From contig AJFK01000549.1 in NCBI GenBank assembly GCA_000467715.1, forward strand, positions 59,727 through 123,726: DNA of 64,000 nucleotides, given 5' to 3'. Made by a program: the position numbers and the translations under genes. The stretch is from Hysterium pulicare CBS 123377 (Eukaryota; Ascomycota; Dothideomycetes; Hysteriales; Hysteriaceae). The notes beneath the pieces were generated by a model that saw only the letters and a program-made list of their open reading frames with translations, did not search any database and had not been told where the DNA came from. Below, in pieces: positions 43,177 through 54,359 of this stretch. Numbering within the stretch: position 1 is the first letter of the stretch; every line of letters starts with the position of its first letter.

Positions 43177-44099
43177 CTACCTGGGTTCTGGAGCAGCTGA
43201 ATCATCTCCAGCGGCTCTCCCACCGCCAGTCTTCGAGTCACCTTGATCATCTTCCCTTCTTTCCATTTCCGCTACATTCTCTCTACCCGTTCAATCCTCT
43301 CTTGCATCTCTCTCTCCAAATCTCTGATACACTCAACAGCATTTAGTGCATGTTCTTGGCTCTTAAGAGCCCACTCCTTACTATCATTCGCATCGTCCCT
43401 TGTCCGTTGCACCGCGTCTTGAAGAGTGAGCTGAGCTCCCGTTCCAGAGACCGTAGCGATATCTTGTCGAGTGTGGTTAAGTCGGCTATTAAGTTCTCCA
43501 ATGTGAGAGTACAGCCTGGTTATTTGCAAATTCAGATCCTGTTATTCGCTTCGTAGCGTGCTTTCAGATGGTGCCACGTTCTCAAACCTTGTGTTTCCAT
43601 GCGTACCTGTTCCGAAATTGGGAGTGTCTCGTTGCGTGTTGAACGGGTTTTGACCTCGACGGGCCGAGTTCATTCTTGGTATTGAGTCCGTGGCCAAACC
43701 TTTCGCCCTTGACCCTGACTTAGAACGATCGTCGGCGAACCAAGAGCTTGAATGAGGGACCGCGGTGGTTGTTGTTGTTGACGCCTCAAACTTTGCATCG
43801 CTCGCTTCATGAGGAAAGGTAGCGTTCCCTATGCTGCGTTCGTTCTTACTTGCTCCAGTTTGAGCTTGAGTGGCATCTTCAATGTTGTTCACGCCCCATA
43901 TAGCAATACTAGAAAACTCTGACGCCGCGGGATATTAGTTGCCGTGGGTACTTGAGGATGTATCATTCACAAGCTGACTTCCCTCCTTCTCGGTAGCACT
44001 AGGAGGCGCGTCCGAGCTTGAGATCTTGGGGATATTGGAGGAAGAATGATCTCCATTCTTGCCGTCTGCTGTTGTATCGGATTTTTCGTGATCCGTCAT
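43177..44099 (-). pseudogene. Broken ORF for a disordered/coiled-coil protein
   Basis: From the ATG at 44099 (MTDHEKSDTTADG) one frame runs for about 275 codons interrupted by TAA at 43935-43937 (after STHGN, before YPAASEF) and TAA at 43542-43544 (after TLRSE, before QDLNLQITRL). Both contexts would be Gln if CAA, so single C-to-T changes explain them. Near 43272 the frame ends in RVERM-stop, while the +1 frame continues as an Asp/Gly/Ala-rich tail to a TAG at 43177. Neither stop is removable with a good intron. The middle is Ser/Thr-rich and the end is coiled coil (LNSRLNHTRQD; CIRDLEREMQERIERVER). Confidence 0.6.
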
Positions 44100-44560
44100 G
44101 GCGAGATTTGAGGGACCAATGGGTTGAATAAGTCAGACGGTGGGTGTAGTGATGATTGATATACGTGGTAATTTCAAACGAGAATTAGCTGGATGCCACT
44201 GGATGGGAAAGCAAACCTTACTATTTGCACAGCAAGCAAGCATACTGCAACCAATCGGATACGTGTTGAACGGTCACAAATAGAAGACTCTCAGAGAATC
44301 AAAGAGTAGGCAAAGACTCGGTTCGTTCAATTGTTACACTCCTCTCGCTCCTGAAAGGCCACCATTGAACTTCGCTCTTAACCGCCTGGATACTCTCTTC
44401 AACACCGAACCATCTACTTCCTTTTTCGGACAAGCCTCCTCTTTTTCTTCCTGTCCACTGTACCCAGTTTTCGCCGGCCTCACATCAGCACTTCCACCAT
44501 ATGTTGTCTCAACTCCAATAACTCGCCAATTCCCTCCACTGAACCCAGCTTCCACAACCT
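44100..44560. other. Intergenic
   Basis: 461 nt holding the promoter of the broken ORF and the phosphoesterase 3' region. A minus-strand frame (44334-44576) overlaps the phosphoesterase stop and has no recognised domain. Confidence 0.4.
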
Positions 44561-45367
44561 TCACCTGAACTTCCATCCCGCCTTCCCCAACCCTGAATAC
44601 CCCTTCTGATTTGCAACAACTAATTTTCCTGTCCCTTCATCCCAGAACTCGCAATTCCAATGCGTATGACCAAACGCCCACATCTTGACCCTCTTACTCA
44701 TCCAACAAGGTTCATTCTTCAAATCCGTCACAAACCCCGAAGAGATCTCAGACTCTAGATGCTCCGGCCTATTAGCTTTAGGATCCGATGTCGGAGAATG
44801 ATGCGTCACAATCACGATTTCCCTTTCTGGTTCTTCTTCCTGGATTCTCCTAACCTGTTCATTCAACCATCTCAAATCTTTTTCGTGTTCGGAGAGGTGG
44901 GACTCTAGATCCCATTCTCTGATACCACGTTCAGGATGGAAATCCGTGAGACGTCGGTGGACAGCAGCTGCTTGGTCTGCGCGAACACGTGACCAGAGCG
45001 TGCATCCTAGAATGGTAATTTTCGGGCTAAGATCATAGCGATCACGATGAAGGAAGAAAAATCTCTCCCCATACTCTGTTCTCATCTTCTCCTCGAATTC
45101 TCGCAATTTTTGCGCGGCGGCTGAGTGGGTGATTTGGTATGCCTCGTGGTTTCCTAGGAGGTAGAATATCTTTAGTGGTGGGTGGGACTCTAGTAAGTGT
45201 TCGAGGAATAAGAAGAGTGCTGCATCTTTGATGAGACCGATGTCTCCGAGGAGGAAGAGGTTGTGGGCGCGGACGTGGAGGGAGAAGGTTAGGTATGAGG
45301 GGGAGGTGAGAGGAGTTTCGAGGTGTAGATCGCTGTGGATTTGGAATTGGGTGGGGAACAGTGACAT
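44561..45367 (-). CDS. Calcineurin-like metallophosphoesterase
   Basis: Single exon, 268 aa. All five metal motifs are visible in order: SDLHLE (D-x-H), LGDIG (GD), GNHE (GNHD/E), VTHHSP (the first variable His) and GHTHWN (GHxH). It therefore should be an active binuclear-metal phosphoesterase of the cytosolic YkuE/fungal Ser/Thr-phosphatase-like type. The substrate is unknown. The intact stop follows GWKFR; a spliced extension is possible (a GTGAAG donor overlaps the end) but not needed. Confidence 0.92.
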   Translation of the reverse strand: MSLFPTQFQIHSDLHLETPLTSPSYLTFSLHVRAHNLFLLGDIGLIKDAALFLFLEHLLESHPPLKIFYLLGNHEAYQITHSAAAQKLREFEEKMRTEYGERFFFLHRDRYDLSPKITILGCTLWSRVRADQAAAVHRRLTDFHPERGIREWDLESHLSEHEKDLRWLNEQVRRIQEEEPEREIVIVTHHSPTSDPKANRPEHLESEISSGFVTDLKNEPCWMSKRVKMWAFGHTHWNCEFWDEGTGKLVVANQKGYSGLGKAGWKFR

Positions 45368-45603
45368 TGCTTGATAAGAATTGTGATCTGCAGTGAGAAT
45401 TCAAGTATCAGTGTCAATGTCTGTTGATGAAGGGAATGTACGAGGAAAGTTTTTGAGTTCACTAGAACCAAACTACGGTTTGGATATCCACGGTTCCATA
45501 AATCGCGCGTTCACATGAATACATCACATGACCTTCATTGTCCTGGTAAAACATTCTTATTCCATTAATTGCAGATCATCTCATTCTCAGAAATCGAGGG
45601 ACA

Positions 45604-47794
45604 TCAGTGATATGTATTCTTCTCGGCAAATTCATCATTCTCCAAGAACACCTCGATCTTCGCGTTCATCTTATGCCCGATATCATTGCATAATACGCAC
45701 GCGATAATCGCCAAGATTCCGAAACTCAAACTGGAGAGGGCAGTCACTCGTAGTGCATGTACGTATGCTTGCTGCAATGCAGCACCTCCCGCCTCGATGA
45801 TTTGAGTACTGATGCCAGGTACCTTGGCCAATGCGGCGGCACCAGACGGTAGGGCTGTGAGGAATGCCATAAGGGAAGATGCAGGTAGGCCAGCAGCTTC
45901 GACTGCGGGTGGAATAAGTCGGGCTGACCAGGTCGTGAGGGTGTTAGAAACTGGAGGCGAATATACATTAGCTTCTTGCAAAAGGGATATTCAACGATAA
46001 CTACTTACGAATAGTACTATAAACACTTATAGCAATTGCACCACCAGCAAATCTCGAGACTCCGGCCAGACCTCCTGAAATTCCCAACTCGACTTGTGGA
46101 ACTCCAAACTGGATGAAGGTGATCGAAAGCATCTGAGCCCATCCGAATCCTATCTGTGAAAGGCAAACGAAGACCATCATCATGGCTTTACGTTCCGGAT
46201 TCCCGAGGCCGAGGAGAGCGCCGAAGAAAACCATCATTACAACAGAGCCTGTTAGTGTCCATTTCCTGAAGTGGTGTCAGTGGTAGATGTGAACTGCAAA
46301 GATGGTTCGACTTACCAATGTCCACCTCTCCCAAGCCGCGTACCAAACAGCATCAAGAGTATTTCGCCAAATACAAGGCCGAGATTAGAGGGGAGAGACA
46401 TGATAATGGTGTCTTTCAATGTCGAAGTTGAGCCGGTGAAGAAAACGGCGATTTGAGTTGGGTACACGATGTTGGTCATGTACTAAGTCCATCAGCAAAG
46501 CTCCTTTGGATTGATCATATGTGACGCCAAGCTGGACTCACGTAAAACATTGTGACAACGAAGCCAACAATGAATGGGAATGTGAACTCTCGCCCTTTGT
46601 CCTTGGTGAAAACTACATTGAAGCTTAGCAGTGAAAGAGTGCGTTCATTTTCCATTTGGGAACTTACTATGAGTGGGTGTCAATGGCTGCGGCAAATTTG
46701 GCGCAAAGTGTTCGTAGAGTCCGAACCCAAGCAAGGTAGCAAATCCAGAAACGAGAAGGCCGATGACTTTTGGGGATTTCGAAGGTAGTATCTCAGTGTA
46801 TACGATACCAATGAGGATTAAAGTCGCACTAAGGATAAAAAGAACAGCACCGATGTAGTCGAGTTCTCTCAGGGCCTGCTTGAAAGGAAGACCGCGAGGA
46901 TGTGACGGAGGGTAATAGAGGAAAAAAAGTCCAAAGATCGAGAGGAAGGCTCCGACGGTAGGCGCATAGAACAGCCACCTCCAGGCATCACCATTAGCGA
47001 TAGCATATCTGCCGGCAATGGGCCTATAAACAAGTTAGTAATTTCCGATAGACAAGAGTGCTATAGTACTAACCCAACAACGACAGCAATCCAAGTACCT
47101 AGATCAGCAATCGTTACAGAAATATGTCGCCACTTGTTGGGCAGCAGCTCGGGCTAACGCAAAGTCAGCGAAAGGTGATCGAGGAGTATCTAGAACCTTC
47201 AAATCTTACCAAGGCGAAGGCCGCTAGCTAAGAGAAGTCATTATTGGGTTGATTCCTGGGTTAGATCATGGTATAAGAACTCACCTGGGCATTTCCGGCA
47301 CCAAATCCAATAAGCGCAAAACCAGCAATCATGGTAGTTCCATTCTTAGCCAATCCAGCCATCAGGTGTCCAACGAAAAGTAGCACATTTCCGAAGATAA
47401 GAAACCAACGGCGGCCGAAGAGATCTGAATTGGCACCACAGATCATGAAAGCGATCGCATTACAGACTGTGTAAAGAGAAGTAAACCAAACGCCAGCGGT
47501 GGGATCACCCAATTTATAGGCTACTTGTGTGGCACAGACGGCGATTGCAGGTACGATCCAAAAGGAGACCTGATTGAATTCGTTAGTAGCAGGAAATAGT
47601 TGTAAGTGACTTCATGTTATGCTTACCCCGTATGCCGAAGCTAGAATTGTTACGACTATCCATGTCTTGGTAGTTACAACGTAATCTTCATCCCTCAAGG
47701 GATACGCGGTACTGGGGACCGCTTTTTCTGAATCCGCCTCATGGGATCCATGGTCTCTTTCGAGGTGCTGAATGGTATCCTCTTTCGGGTCCAT
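45604..47794 (-). CDS. TRI12-like MFS efflux/siderophore-type transporter
   Basis: Plasma-membrane MFS drug:H+ antiporter of the fungal TRI12/siderophore (DHA-type, about 14 helices) group. Nine exons (47794-47627, 47569-47285, 47227-47210, 47153-47074, 47023-46668, 46612-46542, 46482-46316, 46265-46009, 45950-45604) sum to 582 aa. Exon 3 is only 18 nt, encoding LAAFAL, and is flanked by good GT-AG introns. Seen: NSDLFGRRWFLIFGN (MFS loop 2-3 motif), NKWRHI, YPPSHPRGLPFKQALRELDYIGA (the loop after helix 6, typical of the family), SVYSTI|LSNTLTTW near the end. The acceptor at 45951 was preferred over a nearer one because it gives a 58-nt intron with a branch site. Substrate unknown. Confidence 0.9.
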
Positions 47795-49275
47795 TATGAG
47801 AAGCTCACGTTGAAGAGGATTAGTAAATCCAGATACAAAAAGTCGAGAAGGCACAGGAAGAAAGAAGAGTGGAGATAACCACGACCATTATGTACCTCCC
47901 CATCTTCAGAACCCCATAGGTCTTCGGGCACTAATCATGCCGTCGAAACGCCGAACCAGATGGTATTCTATCGGTCCAGACCCATCTTGCATAGAGAATC
48001 ATGATATCTGAGGGCCACGCGAATCGCCCAATTCCTGGGAATGGCCGTGCATACCCCGCAGATCCACCCTATTCTGGAGAAGTGGAACACCCCAGACGCT
48101 GAGACGATTCCCCGGGTTTTGGTTAGCTTTTTCACAACTGTTAATCCATTGCGGAGTCTCGGTTCCAGTCGACGGATAATGAAGTCCAAGTCCGGGAATT
48201 CGGAAAAGGATTACCGCAGTCACGTGCTCGCTCAGGTCCCTACCTATCAAAAACAATAATTGTGTATCATGAACAAATAGTGGAAAAGCAACTCAATGAG
48301 GAATAAAAGAAAATTCAAATTAATGAGCAACATCAGTCTTAGATTCGACTAAGTAGGTTGTATTTCCTTCGGGAGTAAGACGGGACAAATGAATGCATCA
48401 TTTAGGGTGTATAACAAGCAACAGCGGGATAAGAAGTCCAGAAAACATATTCCAGCTCAATCTATTTGTTATATGTTTCTTCGAAGTTATCTTATGGCTG
48501 GTGAAAGGTCAAATATCTTACCAAATCCGCGACTGCCCGAGCCGTAAATGTCGAGGTACGCTCACCTAAAGATGTTGAAATACGAATTTGAAGACGCTAT
48601 GATAATATTGTCACCATTTGCATCACCAAGCTCTAGCTCCTCTAGTCTCAGGGGTTTATGACTCCGAGCGTAGATTGACGAGACGATGAGTGGCATATAA
48701 GATCCAGATCCTCTGACGCCGATCTTGATATCAGTCATCCACTTACCTGCCCACGTGAGAGGTACTCTCACAGGTTGAGTTGAATGGGAGTGCTAGCATG
48801 GTTACGCTTCCGCTCGAATTTTCCGACTCTGTAGATCTGACACCAAAAATTGCCTGCTCCCTGTAACCTAGTAGTCTTATTAATTAAGGCCTGAACTACT
48901 TTCTCTACAGCCTTAAGCCAGAAAAAGATCGCGGAAAGACGGGAGAATAGTGAGTGGGTTGCGAACTGGCTTTATCTGCACTCCCACAGCTGGTTCGTTC
49001 TATGCAACGGACGGCTAATTCGAATGATACCAGAAGGTATGTGAAAGAAAAGGCCGATACGGGTTTTAATGATCTTGAGTCAAATTAGTTCACTCATGAA
49101 AGTATTTCAATGGTCCGAGGCAATCTACATAGCTCATGGATCACCCTGAATGGCCGCGCAATAACCGGAATCCAAAATCATTGAAACAGACCAGCTGCAT
49201 GTCAACATGCTAGGGTATACGTACAATAACTTACACACAACAGGTCGTTCTTCGCTCCTGCTCCAGGCCACATCC
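47795..49275. other. Intergenic, no gene supported
   Basis: 1.48 kb of promoter and intergenic sequence with short frames only. It includes TTAATTAA near 48880 and no recognisable domain or RNA gene. Confidence 0.5.
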
Positions 49276-49977
49276 TCAACTGCCTCCCACAGGTACGCCC
49301 ATAGTCAACAAGCCACCCCAGTTTCCAACTACGCCAGCCACACTATTGGCCTTCTTTCTCTTTTCCCTACTCCTCTCCTCCCTCGCATATGCACAAACTG
49401 CTGTCAGAATAACCAGTCCGCAAAATTCCTGATCACCAGCCAGCTGCGGATTATACACTTCCAGTAGCCCAAACTCGCTAATACCCGACGAAGCGCCGGC
49501 AAACCTTGCAACAACCTCTCCAGATCCCTCTTCTACGAGCTTCAAGCGACGGTCCGAAGATGTCCGTCCACCGATAGAATCGAGATCGTGTGCCCAGCGG
49601 AGAGTAGGTCGGTTCGGGACTTGGAGGACATATGATGCTTTATTAAGGTTATAGTTGCTTCCCTCTCGATCAAACTTTACATCCGTCCCGTATGAATCGA
49701 ACCGGCATTGCTGGAATTTCCCGGCAGCGACTTGGATGTGGCAGTGGCCCACGACATCGGAAGACGTCTGATAGTTTGAATTGATGGAGCGGTGAACCGC
49801 AACTTCGATTGTCTCGCGAAAGGATTTCGGTTTATTCAATGTGATAGAGTAGGCATAGTAGTGTGGTGGTTGAGAGGTTACACTTAGTTTTCCGGAGAGG
49901 TTTTGGGCTATGTGATAGGTGACGACTGGGTCGTGAGAGACGGGTGTTTGCTGTTTCGACCTCTTGAACAAGCCCAT
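49276..49977 (-). CDS. Uncharacterised fungal protein, 233 aa
   Basis: Single exon with a clean start (MGLFKRSKQQTP). The body alternates short beta-type segments (YYAYSITLNK, EVAVHRSI, HCHIQVAAGKFQQCRFDSYG, SYVLQVPNRPTLRWAHD, RLKLVEEGSGEVVARFAG) with a helix before the C-terminus (FCGLVILTAVCAYAREERSREKRKK). The pattern (a beta barrel closed by a hydrophobic helix, W-x-H motif) is reminiscent of Tubby/LURP-one-like folds, but this is only an impression. No enzyme motif is visible. Neighbours give no functional hint. Confidence 0.75.
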   Translation of the reverse strand: MGLFKRSKQQTPVSHDPVVTYHIAQNLSGKLSVTSQPPHYYAYSITLNKPKSFRETIEVAVHRSINSNYQTSSDVVGHCHIQVAAGKFQQCRFDSYGTDVKFDREGSNYNLNKASYVLQVPNRPTLRWAHDLDSIGGRTSSDRRLKLVEEGSGEVVARFAGASSGISEFGLLEVYNPQLAGDQEFCGLVILTAVCAYAREERSREKRKKANSVAGVVGNWGGLLTMGVPVGGS

Positions 49978-50676
49978 GTTTATTGAAGGTTCTTCAGGTG
50001 TTTGGCTCAGTAATTGAAAATAGGCGGTTGCAAATGTCTTGGTACAAATTGGAAATGGTAGATTGTCGCTGTATGCTGTCGTGGTACCAGCTGGGAAGAC
50101 GCTCGGCGGCCATGGTCATGTTATATTGCAATGTGAGGCGGTGCTTGTGACGTGAAGGATGGACAGATTGCAAGGTTCGGAACTTGGTCGTGGTCCTGAA
50201 ACATCGGGATTCGCACTTCATTGCCCGATCGGGGAATCGAGGCTTAAGCGTTGACAGCGAAGAGGCATGATGAGGTCATACCTATTATTCTCGCAAATGC
50301 TCGGGCCAAGTCGCGCATCAGTCCCAAAATGGAATAGCAGTCGGCCAACTTATATAGTGCGTGCCAGGGTCCCAATCCTAATCCTATTCGTCTTAACTGA
50401 CTTTCGAGATTGTCACCGAACGCATTTCTATCTTGGTACCACCTGGAAAAGGCGTACATTCCTTCTCCATATATCCGATTAGTTTTAGTTGGACGGCTCC
50501 ATTATGCTCTTGCAGTAGTGAATTGAACAGTAATCACTGGCAAGGCTTGGCACGTAGCAGAAAATGCTTTCATTAATGCTTAGAGTCACTGAGAGTCTCG
50601 ATGCTGATGTGAAACCCTCAAACTCCATGTCCAAACGGGTATACCCAATCTCATAGCAATACTACGCCTGATCCTT
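49978..50676. other. Intergenic, no gene supported
   Basis: 699 nt between two minus-strand genes; no recognisable coding sequence or repeat. Confidence 0.5.
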
Positions 50677-53590
50677 CTATTTCCCCTCCGATTTGCCTTC
50701 GCCACTTGGTTTCGGCGTTTCCTTCTCTCTCTCTCTCGACTTCTTATCTGTTCTTCTCTTACGCCTAACCGGTTGATATACGTCGTTGAAATTCATGACC
50801 ATCGCCAACCACCTCATATCGACATCCGGCTGATGAGCCAAGTCACCCAGCAGCACATTCACTTTAGCCCTGAAATCCGTTATCAAGTTCGTTAACCTTA
50901 TCCTCAGCGCTGGAAGAACATCGTCTTCGTTTCCGCCCGCGGGTTGCAACTGAAGAAGAGGAGGAAAGGGCGAGTCTAACTCTGTCGTTCGCGATTTGCG
51001 GTGCTTGTGCTGTGCAAAAGGATCAGGCGTGGGAGCCTCTGACCCTATGTTATCCTTCTCTGATAGGCCCCAACGGCCTTCTGCAGTCCTCGTTTCTATC
51101 CTGGCAGCCTGCTCTTGACGTCGTGTGAACTCTGCAACAGAGAAGGAGTATAGTCCATCCACTGCATCTTTATATGCCAGCATCGTTTTCAAGAGCTCAT
51201 GAAGCTGGCCTGTGAAATCCGTGCTCTGGCTTCCAAGAAGCCCCTTCCGGGTGATGCTGTTAAGGTATTTCGCATGCGCTTGAATCAAGTCATCCAGCGT
51301 GCTTTCAGGCTTACGCAAGGCCTCTTGTAGCTCGTTCCAGGAAGACTCGATGACCTCGAAAAGAATGTAGTATTGGAGTTGGTTGACAAAGTGAATCATC
51401 TCCGCGACGGCACATCGAGCTTTCTTCCAATCGGCGCCCACTTTGTCGGATACTGTGCCTAACACCCCTCGGGCTCCAGTCATGCAACGACGCCAAGTAG
51501 ATCCCAACGCGAACTCGACTCGTTTGACACGCCACAAGAAATTGAAGACTTTTAGATATTGTTTCGAGCCGAAAGGTGTTACGATGACATCTACAGGTGC
51601 GTCGATCTTGTATTCGAGAGTAAATACATCCCATCCAATTTCGCCATGAGAGAGTTCCAACATTCGGGAGTCGAGGCGTCGAAGAACATCTGGGGAATCA
51701 AATTGAGCGTTGGAGTTTCGGACAGCATGTTCGAGCTGCGCGGTCAAAGTGTGGCGGTATTGCGTGTTCGCAGGTCGATCCAAATTGGCAGAGAGTGACT
51801 CCATGAGCACTGCAATGAAGTCGCCAGCGCCAAGAAGTATATACTTCTTCAAGGCCTGAAGGTGTTCAAAAAGTTTGAATTTGTTTGCCATGAGATCGAT
51901 GAGACGGGCCATTGTCGTTTTGTAGGCATCCCCGATCGATTGTTCTAGGTTGGCCGTATCACCGTATCGAAGCTCTTTGGACGCTTCTTTCGAATAGGTG
52001 TCCACCCACGCAGCATCACCGCATCCATAGCGGATGAAGTTTAAACTCTTGCCAATCAGGAAAACCTTCCTGGCAAATTCTTCAGTGATGATGCTTGGTA
52101 TCATGCGATCGTTCAGTTTGTATTTGTCCTCCCACACGCTGGTAGCGCCGCCTTTCCCTTCCTTGCCGTTCGAGTCGCTCATTTCGTCCTCGTTCTGCTC
52201 CGAAACAAAGAACTCCCCAAAAGGATCTGCGAGTTCGCCATCGTATATCCATTGCCTTAGCATATCGTAAAATGGACGGGTAACATGCGAAAGAAGACGC
52301 TCGGCAAATGTTCCGACATATGGATCTCCGTGTGTTAATGAAAAAGAATGTATCTGGGATATTAACTCCCCTCCCTTCTTACCTATGCAAAGTCAGTATA
52401 TGCGCGGAACTTGACCCAATAAACGAACCTTTCGACTCTTCTACCATTAGACTCATCAATCGTAAACCCATCGTAGCTTCTCGTGTCCAAATTACACAAC
52501 GCTTCAAAGTCACCCCTGCTTTACCAATACCTTGGCGGGGTTGTGATTCGTCGAGCATTGCTAACGCCCGTCTTATCTGACCTTCTAATGTAGCGACCAA
52601 CCCTAGATAAGATCTCAGTTCTCTGCCCAATGCTGACCGAAAGCTTTGTCCAACTAGTCCCCCTTCAGACGACTCGACGAATTCTGAGAGTCCGCGATAT
52701 AGAAGTGAAGGTTCAGCGAGTGTGTGTAAGAGACTTATGAGGGGAACCGGGAGAGTTGTAGGGAGTTTGAGAATAGTGGAGGAGGGAAACGTAAGGTTGG
52801 TTGAGGAGAGGCCTTGAAAAGTGAAAGGTAGATCTCGTAGTAAAGCGGGTTCGGAGGGGTCCATAGGCAGGTACTTTCGTTCTGTTGGTTGTAATTCGCC
52901 ATCCATCTGATCAATTGCTGTGTTTGATGTCTTCTTTTCTCTCTTTTCAGGATTGTCAACAAGACGGGGCCGTGGTGAGGGTTTAGGCGATCCGTCATTG
53001 ACAGGTATTTGGGAAAGACCAGGTTGGGAGAATGCCTCGTTGAAAGCTGGACTATCAACTTGCCGTGGTCTGCCATGCTGATGCTTGGTCGGCGTTGCCG
53101 GGAGACGCATCTCATTATCCCCGCTAAGAGCGCTCGAAGTGTCCGCGCCGTGTGGAAGATCCGACAATTGGTACAAAAAGTATAGCATTGACCATTTCTG
53201 GTTCAAGACAGGCTGCGTTACGAGTTTGGAGAAAAGATTGCGGAATTTCGAAGCTTTTCGGGAATCGCCATGGTCATTGACAACTAGCACCATATATTAG
53301 CACCTCCTCAGTTTATAGTTTTCTTCGTCGCGTACTTTTCCTTTCGATTAATGCCGAAACATGGTCGACGTCTGGGACAACGGCGGGATCGCCAGCACTA
53401 TCCGATTGTTAGCAAAGTGCGCAAAGGAGCCCTTGATTACTTACTTAGCAATTGTTCCGAATGCAACATCGAAAGCATCTTCAAATCGCTGGTCTGCGGT
53501 TGCTTCATCTTCGTCGGGGTAGGATGGTAACATGCGATTTAGGAGCTCTGTCAACGCGTGTTCGACGCGTTCTTCGGTTGACTTCGACAT
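50677..53590 (-). CDS. SPC98: Gamma-tubulin complex component GCP3/Spc98
   Basis: Core subunit of the gamma-tubulin small complex; nucleates microtubules at the spindle pole body. Exons 53590-53445, 53397-53336 (62 nt), 53283-52429 and 52382-50677 give 922 aa. The true start lies upstream of the long frame: MSKSTEERVEHALTELL. GRIP1 region: KGGELISQIHSFSLTHGDPYVG spans the exon 3/4 junction, followed by RQWIYDGELADPFGEFFV, the family hallmark, and WEDKYKLNDRMIPSI, KVFLIGKSLNF, which fit GCP3 rather than GCP2. GRIP2 region: LLGAGDF, FTLEYKIDAPVDVIVTP, YLKVFNFLWRVKRVE. The C-terminus is a basic, low-complexity tail (KRRTDKKSREREKE). Essential housekeeping gene; no damage seen. Confidence 0.95.
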
Positions 53591-54359
53591 TTCGACGCCG
53601 TATTATCATCGTTGCACTGCAAAACTGGTTGTTGTTGACGCGTACCCCGCTGCGAAAGGAGCTGGGGTTGGGTTCAGTACGGCAAGTGCCGTTCTCCCTT
53701 CGGCTCGCCAAGCCTTCTCTCTCAACACCATTTCACTACCGTGACCCGTTGACCTCAGTATGATCATCCAAAATGGGGATACCTCCTACTCGCTATCTTT
53801 GCCCTGAGCAACTTATTGCTTTGAAGGGCTTGTACCGAGTTCAACTCGACTATGTAGACCGGCAGCAAAGCTGTTTCGGGAACCATGCACATCATCGTCT
53901 TCCCTCTCACTACTTGATGACTTCCTCAACTTTCACTCTGACTCTACCACTCAATATGAATGCTATCCCTCTTCTCCTACCTTCTTCCTTACAACTACAT
54001 ACATTGATCTTCCAGACTACGAAAAGCTTGACGTCTCATACTGACACAACCTCTCATTTAACTCTGCTTCACTACAATCTGCGAATAGCCCTTGTTCTTG
54101 CATTACTTCATCTGAACTTCGATCGATCGCAGCTTCAGAAAGAATCCTGCAGCCAGCTTACCGTCTGCTAAACAAGCCAACTTCACTACAATTCTACTTA
54201 TTTACAAGTCTATTTAGATCATTCCCTTCGTATCTTTCATTCGAACTACTTTCACCTACAAATCACACCATCTATCCAATAGGAACTGTGGCCCTGGAGC
54301 AGATCCGTACTTCTCAAATCGACACCCTTCATCTAGAACGATCATTTGACTGCCTCTCC
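53591..54359. other. Promoter/leader between GCP3 and BTB-like gene
   Basis: 769 nt. From about 53900 it is C/T-rich with many CTTC and ACTCT runs, as is common in long 5' leaders of ascomycete regulatory genes. A 132-codon frame here reads a Leu/Thr/Ser-rich peptide without domain and was not called. Confidence 0.45.

Noticed and set aside
45951-46008. Shorter 34-nt intron before the last exon of the TRI12-like gene
   Set aside because: The 58-nt alternative has a branch site and restores the conserved SVYSTI-LSNTLTTW.
53773-54171. 132-codon frame upstream of the BTB-like gene
   Set aside because: Composition is a C/T-rich leader translated into Leu/Thr/Ser; no domain and no coding support.
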